DNA of 64,000 bases, taken from the NCBI RefSeq assembly GCF_041346925.1, contig NZ_CP166840.1:1426001-1490000 (forward strand), read 5' to 3'. Source of the DNA: Agaribacterium sp. ZY112. Lineage in GTDB: Bacteria; Pseudomonadota; Gammaproteobacteria; Pseudomonadales; Cellvibrionaceae. Below the pieces are notes generated by a model. That model saw only the letters and a list, made by a program, of their open reading frames with translations, did no database searches and was not told the DNA's origin. This document shows positions 26,593-34,352 of the stretch, in pieces. How positions within the stretch are numbered: the first letter of the stretch is position 1; every line of letters begins with the position of its first letter. The position numbers and the translations under genes were made by a program.

Positions 26593-27165
26593 TTACTGCC
26601 CTTTTTTATAACTGAATTTTTGCCCGCCTATGGACGCTTCGTACATTAAGCCGCCTTTAGCGTAGGTGAACACCAACATACCGTTTACCCATTCCGCGTT
26701 TTGTACTCCTGCATCGGCTTTAGAGCTAGCGCCTGCTGCATTGCCCGTCGTGCCGGCAGAGGCATTGGCTGAAGCGGTAATGGCGACAGCCGTGGCCTGT
26801 GCTCCAAATTCAAACTTGCCAGATGTGAATTGATCGTAGGCCTTTTTATTTTGAAACAAAATGATCTGGCTATAGGCTTGTCCACCTAGTTGTAAGCCAA
26901 TAGTTAACTGGCTCATTTTGCTTGTGCCAGTGACCGCTCCTGATTTATACACCTTGCCCTTGCCGTGAGCACCACCAATACCAAAGCCTCCTTTTCCTAT
27001 GGTGGGGAATAGTGCGTATGCATATGCCGAGTTTAACTTACTGCCGACAGCGGGGTTGGCTTTAAATTTAGCTAGGCTCTCTGCGTATTTGTCATCATCG
27101 GCAAAGCTAGTCGCTGAAAACAGGCATGAGAGCATCAGAGCTAAGGCAAATTTTAATGTGTTCAT
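26593..27165 (-). CDS. Exported SYLF-domain (Ysc84-like) protein
   Basis: The 190-residue protein has a signal peptide (about 1-22, ending SFADD) and a SYLF domain: SAYAYALFPTIGKGGFGIGGAHGKGKVY, LTIGLQLGGQAYSQIILFQNKKAYDQFTSG, FTYAKGGLMYEASIGGQKF. SYLF domains bind lipids and are common as periplasmic proteins in proteobacteria. An Ala/Gly/Ser-rich segment sits before the last part. It is a single gene. The bacterial role is poorly understood. Confidence 0.87.
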   Translation of the reverse strand: MNTLKFALALMLSCLFSATSFADDDKYAESLAKFKANPAVGSKLNSAYAYALFPTIGKGGFGIGGAHGKGKVYKSGAVTGTSKMSQLTIGLQLGGQAYSQIILFQNKKAYDQFTSGKFEFGAQATAVAITASANASAGTTGNAAGASSKADAGVQNAEWVNGMLVFTYAKGGLMYEASIGGQKFSYKKGQ

Positions 27166-27389
27166 TCTTCAATCCTTGATTGTTATTGAGGCTGAGTATA
27201 TGTAGTGCTTGTTTAGCTTAATGTGGCTTTAGTTGATTATAAACACTCTGTTAGTGAATAGTCAGCCATAGATGAGGCGTCACTACGAGTGAATCAGAAG
27301 CATAGCTTTATCAATGCGCTTGCTTGTAATAAATTAACGTCGCTTGCGACTAATTTAGAATTCTTTTTTCTCAGTTTTAATAAGGTCTT

Positions 27390-27929
27390 ATGTCTAATCC
27401 ACAAGATAAGCACAGTAGCCAATTATCAAGGGTATTTTCTTGGCTAAAAAGTGCGGCACTGTATCTGGCGCTATTTATTATTGTCTTCCAGTTGTTAGAT
27501 TTCTGGCGTGCGCGAGACCTTCCTAAAGAAGCACTACCTGAATTGCGCTATCAGAGTATTGATGGCGCCAGTTTAGATGTGAATGCTATGAGCCAAGAGT
27601 CTATAACGGTTTTGTATTTTTGGGCGACTTGGTGTGGCTATTGTAAAGTGACTTCGCCGGCGATAGAGAGGCTTGCGAAAGATGTCAATGTTGTCAGTAT
27701 TGCCATGGCGTCAGGATCGGATGAAGATCTAAAGCGCTATCAAGCTAAAAGAGATTACAGCTTTGTTGTGGTCAATGACGACTCTCAAGCTATTTCGCAG
27801 AGCTGGAAAGTAGGGGTGACCCCTTTTATTGTGATGATAAAAAATGGAGAGGTGGTCGAATATACCTCTGGCCTCAGTTCCTACCCGGGGTTGTGGTTAA
27901 GAGCGAAGTGGGCAGACTTTCGCTATTAG
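27390..27929 (+). CDS. Membrane-anchored thioredoxin-fold oxidoreductase (ScsD/TlpA-like)
   Basis: The 179-residue protein has one N-terminal membrane helix (about 20-38) and a periplasmic thioredoxin fold. The active site reads FWATWCGYCKVTSP (Cys82, Cys85), and the cis-proline loop is GVTPF. Its layout matches the ScsD/DsbE-type protein disulfide oxidoreductases that handle envelope disulfides or copper-stressed proteins. No other scs or cytochrome-maturation gene is nearby. A second exported thioredoxin-like protein lies at 32733. Confidence 0.85.
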   Translation: MSNPQDKHSSQLSRVFSWLKSAALYLALFIIVFQLLDFWRARDLPKEALPELRYQSIDGASLDVNAMSQESITVLYFWATWCGYCKVTSPAIERLAKDVNVVSIAMASGSDEDLKRYQAKRDYSFVVVNDDSQAISQSWKVGVTPFIVMIKNGEVVEYTSGLSSYPGLWLRAKWADFRY

Positions 27930-27956
27930 CTTGTTGATGGTTAGCGTCATTGGCTT

Positions 27957-28253
27957 TTATTCTTTTGCAATAAAGCGTGCATACAGATAAAGGCCAGCAA
28001 TAGCGCTGCCTAAAGGAAAAGAGAGTAAAGCCAGCAAACTGGCTGCTAAGGCAAGGTGGGTAGAGAAAGAGTATTTTTGTAGCAAGCTAATGCCTGCTAC
28101 TAAGCAGAGTCCGTTATATAACAGCGCTAGGCCAAATAAACGCTCTTCTCCTGAAAAATAGAATGAGTGAGATTTGTATAAAAGCGCAAGTGAAAGGCTG
28201 GCGTTGATGATAAATAGCCAAGCACTTAGTTGAACTAACTCACTTTTTTTCAT
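27957..28253 (-). CDS. Small membrane protein, unknown
   Basis: The 98-residue product has three to four hydrophobic segments (about 8-25, 38-57, 65-92). It has no recognisable motif. It lies upstream of nothing obvious on its strand, and downstream of tesA in the same direction would be reached only through the stem-loop at 28265-28284. Codon use resembles that of the neighbours, so it looks like a real gene, but function is unknown. Confidence 0.6.
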   Translation of the reverse strand: MKKSELVQLSAWLFIINASLSLALLYKSHSFYFSGEERLFGLALLYNGLCLVAGISLLQKYSFSTHLALAASLLALLSFPLGSAIAGLYLYARFIAKE

Positions 28254-28264
28254 GTTGTATTGCA

Positions 28265-28284
28265 GCCCAGAGCATAGTCTGGGC
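28265..28284 (-). terminator. Stem-loop after tesA
   Basis: GCCCAGA (28265-28271) and TCTGGGC (28278-28284) form a 7-bp stem with a 6-base loop, 8 bases past the tesA stop. No U-tract follows on either strand. It is a weak terminator or a processing hairpin. Confidence 0.4.
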
Positions 28285-28291
28285 CCCTTAG

Positions 28292-29011
28292 TTATTTCGA
28301 TCTTTGCTTATCTTGCTGTTTAAGCCACTTACTTATCAGCGGATATATGTTGTTAAGTACGTGTTTTTGGCCTTCGGCGTTGGGATGAAGACCGTCTTTT
28401 TTCATAAGTTCACTGTTGCCTGCTACGCCCTCTAAGAGAAAGGGCATTAACATGGCTTTTTCACTTGTGGCTATTTTTTCATACAAGCCAAAAAAGGGTT
28501 CTGTGTAGCGTTTACCTCGGTTTGGCGGTAGTTGTATACCAAGCAATAACACATCTGCACCTGAGTTTTTTGCCTGTTTAACGAGCCTTGTCAGTGATTG
28601 CTGAATATAAGGGATAGGGCGGCCCTGTAAGCCATCGTTAGCACCTAATTCAATAATAATGAGTTCAGGTTTCTGTGCTGATTCTATATGCGCAAATAGA
28701 ATTTGTTCACCGCCTGCTATTGTCAGGCCACTGACCGATGCGTTATTGATATCAACTAGATAGCCTTCACTTTTTAGCTTGTTTTCAAGCAAAGTCACCC
28801 AGCCTTGGTCTTTATCTAGTTGGTAAGCAGCACTTAAGCTATCACCTAGCACTAAGATTTGCCTGCTGCTTTGGTCTTTTGTGGGAACTGTATTGGCAGC
28901 AAGTGAACTAAAGGCGCTCAATAGCAGTAAAACTAAGGTGCAAAGCCGTGCACTTACTTTTACTAATGGTAAGCTATTTCTAATTTTCCACGGGGTCGGG
29001 CTTCTATACAT
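28292..29011 (-). CDS. tesA: Periplasmic arylesterase / acyl-CoA thioesterase I
   Basis: The 239-residue protein is an SGNH hydrolase: a signal peptide (about 12-39), block I ILVLGDSLSAAYQ (catalytic Ser58), the Gly block, the Asn block IIELGANDGLQG, and the catalytic Asp/His in KKDGLHPNAEGQ. It matches TesA, a multifunctional esterase, thioesterase and lysophospholipase of the periplasm. As in E. coli it is divergent from ybbA-ybbP. Its ATG (29011) shares two bases with the ybbA ATG (29010) in a CATG, so each promoter must lie inside the other gene or use a later start. Confidence 0.92.
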   Translation of the reverse strand: MYRSPTPWKIRNSLPLVKVSARLCTLVLLLLSAFSSLAANTVPTKDQSSRQILVLGDSLSAAYQLDKDQGWVTLLENKLKSEGYLVDINNASVSGLTIAGGEQILFAHIESAQKPELIIIELGANDGLQGRPIPYIQQSLTRLVKQAKNSGADVLLLGIQLPPNRGKRYTEPFFGLYEKIATSEKAMLMPFLLEGVAGNSELMKKDGLHPNAEGQKHVLNNIYPLISKWLKQQDKQRSK

Positions 29012-29669
29012 GATTAGCGCTCATAAAGTGTGTCAAACAGTGCCAGTTTATAATGGTGAACTGCATATACTCAAAGATATTAACCTGCATATCGATGCGG
29101 GCGAAAGTGTGGCGATTGTTGGTGCCTCAGGTTCAGGTAAAACAACTCTGCTAGGCATGCTTGCAGGGCTTGATACCCCTAGTTCTGGTGAGATAGAGCT
29201 TCAACAGATTGAAATAACTCAGCTCGATGAAGAGCAGCGTGCTCAAAGGCGTCGAGAGTGTGTCTCTTTTGTTTTTCAGAACTTTCAATTATTAGATAGC
29301 TTAAGTGCCCTTGAAAACATTATGTTGCCCTTAGAGGTAAAGGCCGACCCCGCCGCGCGTGAAAAAGCCCTAAATTACTTAAAGCGTGTTGGTTTAGAGC
29401 AGCGTGCCAGTCACTATCCACAGCAGCTTTCCGGTGGCGAGCAGCAGCGCGTGGCTCTCGCTAGGGCCTTTGCCTGTGAGGCACCGATTATTTTTGCTGA
29501 TGAACCAACGGGCAATTTAGATGCGGAAACTGGCGAGCATATTACAGATTTGTTGTTTGAGCTAAATCAAGAGAATGGAACGACCTTGGTGATGGTGACA
29601 CATTCAAATGAGCTTGCTGAGCGCTGTTCGCGTCAGTTGCGTTTGCATGCGGGGGCGCTCCTTGAATAA
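29010..29669 (+). CDS. ybbA: ABC transporter ATP-binding protein, YbbA type
   Basis: From the ATG at 29010 the protein has Walker [10 protein letters not shown] (about 38-46), the Q loop [10 protein letters not shown], the signature [17 protein letters not shown] and Walker [13 protein letters not shown], with the switch His in VTHS. This is the LolD/MacB-type ATPase that works with an FtsX-like permease, here the next gene. A start at 28881 is possible in frame, but it would read through tesA and does not fit the family N-terminus. The E. coli tesA-ybbA-ybbP order is conserved. The transport substrate is not known. Confidence 0.92.
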   Translation: MISAHKVCQTVPVYNGELHILKDINLHIDAGESVAIVGASGSGKTTLLGMLAGLDTPSSGEIELQQIEITQLDEEQRAQRRRECVSFVFQNFQLLDSLSALENIMLPLEVKADPAAREKALNYLKRVGLEQRASHYPQQLSGGEQQRVALARAFACEAPIIFADEPTGNLDAETGEHITDLLFELNQENGTTLVMVTHSNELAERCSRQLRLHAGALLE

Positions 29670-32190
29670 GTCTCCGTTTCCTCATTTATTCGGCCTTGCG
29701 ACCAAGCTGCTTAAACGAGATTTACGCAGTGGTAACTTAAGTGTGCTTGCTTTGTCCTTATTGTTAGGGGTAGCAACGGTTACCAGTATTAGTTTATTTA
29801 GCTCTCGTATCCATAATTCAATTTATGATGAAGCGGCACAATTTATGGCTGCTGATGCATCGGTTGGCGGTACTCAGGCCATTGAAGCGACGTGGTCTGA
29901 ACAGGCGCGTGAGCAGGGCTTAAAAATAGCTGAAACCGTATCTTTTTCGGCCATGGTTTTTAGTGCTGAGCACATGGCACTAGGGCAGGTAAAAGCGGTG
30001 TCATCCAGTTATCCTTTATTGGGTTCGATAGAGGTTGGTGACAAGCTCTTTAGTTCCGGCGACGATGTTCGTTATGGGCCTGCTGTTGGTGAGTTATGGA
30101 TTGCCCCAAGACTGTTTGATTATTTACAACTTAATATAGGCGATACAGTTGCTCTAGGTGATGCCGAATTTAAGCTGGCTAAGATTATTAATCGCGAGCC
30201 AGATCAAGGCCAAAGTTTTTTTGGTTTTGCTCCTAGAGTGATGATTCACATTGATGATGTGGATAAAACCAATGCGATACAGTTAGGTAGTCGTATAAGT
30301 TATAAACTTATGCTTACTGGTGAGAGTGAGCAGCTTACTAATTACAAGCAGTGGCTCGAACCACTGTTAGGTCAGCATCATTATTGGAGCAGTGCAAAAG
30401 ATGCTAATCAAAGTGTGGTTGGGGCTTTAGAGCGAGCTGAAAATTTCTTATTACTCGCCGGTAGCCTTGGGGTGATTTTAGGTGGTGCTGCGATTGCTCT
30501 TGCTGCTCGGCGTTATGCTTTACAGCATGTGCGTACCGTTGCCTTGCTTAAGACCATGGGCTGCAAGCCAAACGAAGTCATGCAGATTTTCTTTTTTGCC
30601 CTATTTCTTATTGCTCTTATCTCGGTGTTACTGGGAAGTTTATTGGGCTGGTTTGGGCATTATTTGATCTTACTTGCTGTACAGGGCTTGTTTGTAGCCG
30701 AGCCGGCTGCAGCAAGCTTTTCGGCTTATTTTACGGGTGTGATGACGGGTTTTATCTCTCTTTTGGCCTTTGCCGTTCCGCCTTTACTGCAGCTCAAGCA
30801 AGTGACGCCTGCGGTCGCACTCAAGCGCAGTTATAGTCAGAGTTTTTCATCTTGGAAAAGTAATGCTGTTGGCGTTGTTGCTGTGCTGTTGTTATTGTTT
30901 TTATACAGTTCGAGCCTAAGCTTAACCTTTATTTTGTTTTCTGCAGCCTTGGCGACTTTAATTGGAGTTTATGCACTTTCGTGGTTGAGCATTAAATTAG
31001 TACATCACTTAGTGCCCTTAGTTGGCGCTGGTTGGCGTTTAGGCTTAAATAATTTGCAGCGGCACAGGCAGAGTAATGCCATGCAAATTGTTATTTTCTC
31101 TACTCTGTTAATGTTGGTAGCCTTGATTTTTAGTGTTAGAACCGAGCTTGTGTCACAGTGGCAAAATCAATTGCCGGAAGATGCAGCCAATCATTTTGCT
31201 TTTAATATTCAAAGCTATGAGGCCGATGCCGTTAAGTCTCATTTAAAACAGGCCGATATTGATCACAGCCCTTTTTACCCTATGACACGCGGGCGTATTA
31301 CGACCGTTAATGGTGTCCCTTTAAAGGCATTGGTTGAACAGTACGCAACAGGGCGTATTGACTATGAGCGTGAAGTTAATTTAAGTTCGGCTTTGGTTCT
31401 GGGTGAAGACAATGTCATTGTTCAGGGGCAGTGGTGGGGTGGCGAATTAGAGCTTGGTCAGCTCTCCTCTAATGAAGAGCCGCTTCTACTGGCATCTGTC
31501 GAAGAAAGTTATGCCAAAGGTCTTAACCTTAGCATCGGCGATATCATTATCTTTAGTGTTGCTGGGCAGGAGCTTAAAGCCAAGTTAAGTAATATACGAA
31601 CAGTCAAGTGGGATTCAATGAATCCTAATTTTTATATCTTATTTAACCAGCCCTTAGCGGACTCTTATGGAGCCAATTGGCTGACTAGTTTTTATTTGGC
31701 TAGCGAGGATAAAGACAAGCTTAACAAGTTGGCGCGAAGTTTTCCTACCTTGAGTCTGATTGAGCTTGATCAGACTATTAATCAGCTGCAAAGTATTATT
31801 GAAAAAATCAGTGCGGCGGTGGAATTTATTCTTGTCTTGATATTCGCTTCTGGCTTCTTGGTTTTAGTTGCTTCTATTCAAGCTACTTTGGATATGCGCT
31901 TTAAAGAAAGTGCTATCTTGAGAACCCTTGGAGCCGATAAAGCTTTGGTTAGGCGAACTCTACTGATTGAATTTGGTGCTTTAGGTCTGAGTGCGGGTAT
32001 TCTTGCGGCTGTAGGTAGTGAGCTTGCGCTGTACTTTTTGCAATTACGTATATTTAATATGGACTATGTGCCTTTTTATTGGTTGTGGCCGTTTTTACCC
32101 GTGCTTGGTGCCGTGCTAATCGCTTTGGCTGGTTGGCTATCGACCCGCAAGGTCATTAAAGTCACGCCAATGTCCGTATTGAGGAGCTAA
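29662..32190 (+). CDS. ybbP: FtsX-like ABC permease, YbbP type
   Basis: The product, about 840 residues long, has the YbbP layout: an N-terminal membrane helix (FGLATKLLKRDLRSGNLSVLALSLLL), a large periplasmic domain, FtsX-type membrane blocks near 270-400 (RRYALQHVRTVALLKTMGCKPNEVMQ) and again at the C-terminus (FKESAILRTLGADKALVRRTLL), ten helices in all. It pairs with YbbA as an extracytoplasmic mechanotransmission-type ABC system. I chose the TTG at 29662, with GGGGG upstream and an 8-base overlap with ybbA; an ATG at 29647 or an earlier start at 29608 would be alternatives. The GNAT gene follows without a gap. Confidence 0.88.
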   Translation: MNKSPFPHLFGLATKLLKRDLRSGNLSVLALSLLLGVATVTSISLFSSRIHNSIYDEAAQFMAADASVGGTQAIEATWSEQAREQGLKIAETVSFSAMVFSAEHMALGQVKAVSSSYPLLGSIEVGDKLFSSGDDVRYGPAVGELWIAPRLFDYLQLNIGDTVALGDAEFKLAKIINREPDQGQSFFGFAPRVMIHIDDVDKTNAIQLGSRISYKLMLTGESEQLTNYKQWLEPLLGQHHYWSSAKDANQSVVGALERAENFLLLAGSLGVILGGAAIALAARRYALQHVRTVALLKTMGCKPNEVMQIFFFALFLIALISVLLGSLLGWFGHYLILLAVQGLFVAEPAAASFSAYFTGVMTGFISLLAFAVPPLLQLKQVTPAVALKRSYSQSFSSWKSNAVGVVAVLLLLFLYSSSLSLTFILFSAALATLIGVYALSWLSIKLVHHLVPLVGAGWRLGLNNLQRHRQSNAMQIVIFSTLLMLVALIFSVRTELVSQWQNQLPEDAANHFAFNIQSYEADAVKSHLKQADIDHSPFYPMTRGRITTVNGVPLKALVEQYATGRIDYEREVNLSSALVLGEDNVIVQGQWWGGELELGQLSSNEEPLLLASVEESYAKGLNLSIGDIIIFSVAGQELKAKLSNIRTVKWDSMNPNFYILFNQPLADSYGANWLTSFYLASEDKDKLNKLARSFPTLSLIELDQTINQLQSIIEKISAAVEFILVLIFASGFLVLVASIQATLDMRFKESAILRTLGADKALVRRTLLIEFGALGLSAGILAAVGSELALYFLQLRIFNMDYVPFYWLWPFLPVLGAVLIALAGWLSTRKVIKVTPMSVLRS

Positions 32191-32688
32191 ATGTTGTTAA
32201 ACAAGGGAGTGAATGTGAGCTTTACCGTTGTTGAAATTAAAGATGAACAGGGCCTAAGGCGTTGTTTTCCTGCGTTTAAAGAGTTAAGGCCCAAGTTAGA
32301 AAAAGAGGCTTTTGTTAAGCAAGTGCAGCGTCAGTACCAGCAGGGCTATTGTGTTGTTGCGATTGAAGAATTAGAGGAAGAGACACATAGTACGGAGGCA
32401 TCTTATCCTAGTGTATTGGGTTTTCGTTTTATCGAAAACTTGGCTTGGGGAAAAATTATCTATATTGATGATTTAGCCACTATCAGTGGTCATCGTGGCC
32501 AAGGCTTTGCACCTGCTTTACTTGATTGGATTATTGAACTTGCCCAAAATCAACATTGTGATGCCGTACACCTTGATAGTGGTTATGCAAGGAATGCCGC
32601 TCATAAAGTCTATTTAAATAAAGGTTTTATTCTAAGCTCTCATCATTTTTCGTGTGATTTACGCTCTCAAGCTAAAGCTCTTGTTTGA
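32191..32688 (+). CDS. GNAT-family N-acetyltransferase
   Basis: The 165-residue protein has the GNAT core: VLGFRFIENLAWGKIIYIDDLATISGHRGQGFAPALLDWIIELAQ (acetyl-CoA loop RGQGFAPALL) and VHLDSGYARNAAHKVYLNKGF. The substrate is unknown. The ATG follows the ybbP stop directly, with GAGGAG just upstream, so it is in the same operon. A GTG at 32215 with AAGGGAG before it is a second good start; the two forms differ by 8 residues. Confidence 0.85.
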   Translation: MLLNKGVNVSFTVVEIKDEQGLRRCFPAFKELRPKLEKEAFVKQVQRQYQQGYCVVAIEELEEETHSTEASYPSVLGFRFIENLAWGKIIYIDDLATISGHRGQGFAPALLDWIIELAQNQHCDAVHLDSGYARNAAHKVYLNKGFILSSHHFSCDLRSQAKALV

Positions 32689-32732
32689 GGTGCTATGTAC
32701 AATTCCTTGGTTTGTTAATTCTGTACGTAAGT

Positions 32733-33230
32733 TCAGTCTTGTTTATCTTTAATCACTTGCTCTATCTCTACTGCTAATTTATTGAGTTGAGAATGGGTTT
32801 TTTTAACTATATAGCCTTCTTTATTTAAGAGAATAACTGTGGGTGTTCCGGGTACTTTAAAGTAACTACTTAGATACAGCTTAGGGTCATTAATCACTTT
32901 GGCTTGTAGATGGTATTCTTCAATATAGTTTTTTATTTGTGTTAGTGACTTGTAATCTTGGTCTTGGTTAATAGCCAAAAACCTTAGGTCTTGATGGTAG
33001 CTATCGTAGAGGCTGTTTAAGGCAGGCATTTCTTTTTTACAAAAACTGCAGTTGACCGACCAAAAAAACAGTAAACTTGCTTGGCCTTGAGAGAGCTCTG
33101 CTAAGCTACTGAGTTTACCATCGGCAAACATTGGCACATCTAAGTGGCCCGTGTTTGTCTCCGCTGTAACAAAAGTGCTGGATATTGAGCTTAGAAAAGT
33201 AAGTGCGAGTGCTTTAAATAAAGAGCGCAT
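32733..33230 (-). CDS. Exported thioredoxin-like (TlpA/ResA) protein
   Basis: The 165-residue protein has a signal peptide (about 1-23, ending VTAE), then a TlpA-type thioredoxin fold: LLFFWSVNCSFCKKEMPALN (Cys61, Cys64) and the cis-proline loop KVPGTPTVILLNKEG. Such proteins reduce or shuttle disulfides in the periplasm. No partner such as DsbD or cytochrome c genes is adjacent. AGGAGG-like bases precede the ATG. Confidence 0.85.
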   Translation of the reverse strand: MRSLFKALALTFLSSISSTFVTAETNTGHLDVPMFADGKLSSLAELSQGQASLLFFWSVNCSFCKKEMPALNSLYDSYHQDLRFLAINQDQDYKSLTQIKNYIEEYHLQAKVINDPKLYLSSYFKVPGTPTVILLNKEGYIVKKTHSQLNKLAVEIEQVIKDKQD

Positions 33231-33454
33231 TTGCCCTCCTCCTATTGAAATGAACCTGCTTTGCGTGTTTGGATAACTTAAAGGCAGCCGTTGCGTGTTT
33301 TTATTGCCGAGCCTGTAAGAAAAAAGGCTTTATAAGGACTAAATTCAGTTACTAGTGCTCTGACTGGCAGGTGTGTCGCTCTAGTGTTGTCGTCTGAACT
33401 AGCCCCTATAAAGCTAAGCGGGGATGTTAACGATGCTTTTACTGCTTAGTTTTG

Positions 33455-33994
33455 TTACATGGCAGCTTCGATGTAACGCTTGGCACCGGCTGATACAACC
33501 GATAAGCCACCTTGCATATATTGGTGAACAAGCTCTGGGTTCTCAGCTTCTTCAGTGACGTCGTATTTGGCTTCCCAAACAAGCAGTGACTGAGTTTCGT
33601 TTATAGGATGAACTTGCACGGTGTTGTACATATTGATCATAGGTAGCTCACTGCCATCGACCAGGGTGTAAGTGAGGGTCATTGATACTTCATCAAATGC
33701 CACAACTTGCTCGACCAGTTTGCGGCCATCATGATGCACGCAGGTTCGGATAGCGCCTTCGCCTTCGCCTTCAACCGAGGTGCTTGCAAACACTTCAGGT
33801 ACAAAGTTTTCGATGCCATCAACACGGCCGATTTCTTTCCACACTTTGTTGGCTGGAGCATTAATAACCTGGCGGGCGATGGCTTGGTTGTCGCGCTTAT
33901 CAATAGGCGCGTCACTTAGCTCTGCCATAGTAAAAGAGCTAAATAAAAGGGCGCTGCTAAAGGTAAGGGCTTTAATTATTTTGGACTTAATCAT
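33455..33994 (-). CDS. Exported SRPBCC (START-like) protein
   Basis: The 179-residue product has a signal peptide (about 1-24) and an SRPBCC fold: ARQVINAPANKVWKEIGRVDGIENFVPEV, TYTLVDGSELPMINMYNTVQVHPI, SLLVWEAKYDVT, and a final helix. This helix-grip fold binds hydrophobic ligands; polyketide cyclases and START proteins share it. An exported member would bind or carry lipids or hydrophobic small molecules in the periplasm. It is a single gene. Confidence 0.82.
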   Translation of the reverse strand: MIKSKIIKALTFSSALLFSSFTMAELSDAPIDKRDNQAIARQVINAPANKVWKEIGRVDGIENFVPEVFASTSVEGEGEGAIRTCVHHDGRKLVEQVVAFDEVSMTLTYTLVDGSELPMINMYNTVQVHPINETQSLLVWEAKYDVTEEAENPELVHQYMQGGLSVVSAGAKRYIEAAM

Positions 33995-34352
33995 GGTTTC
34001 TTCCTGTGTCTGTATATGTATAAAATCTGTTCTAGGCTCACTTGCTTAAGAAGCGGCTTGGCTTGTTAGGCTCATGTCGTTGCTGACGCTTAAGATTTAT
34101 AAGTGAGGCGCTAAAAAAGTTGATGAAATAAAGCCAGTATTTATCTGAAATAAATCTTTCCTTAATTAAATCAATGGCTTAGCTTGGTGGTTTTAATGGG
34201 CTTGTAGAAGCTGGGGCTTTGGCAAAGCGCCAAAAAGTGAAGCAGATGAAGCCAAATACGTTCATGATGGCCTCTAAAGGCTATGAAAAAACGCGTAAAA
34301 CAAGATAAGAAAAAAGCTAATAAGCCGAGTGCGTTTGGCTAAAGAGATGTGT
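33995..34352. other. Intergenic between SRPBCC and CadC-like genes
   Basis: This divergent spacer of about 350 bases holds no gene. A small GCCT-CTAA-AGGC hairpin lies near 34270. I see no strong terminator or convincing operator. Confidence 0.4.

Noticed and set aside
27390..33230. The two thioredoxin-like genes as a single disulfide or cytochrome c maturation system
   Set aside because: They lie more than 5 kb apart on opposite strands with unrelated genes between them and no ccm, dsbD or copper genes nearby.
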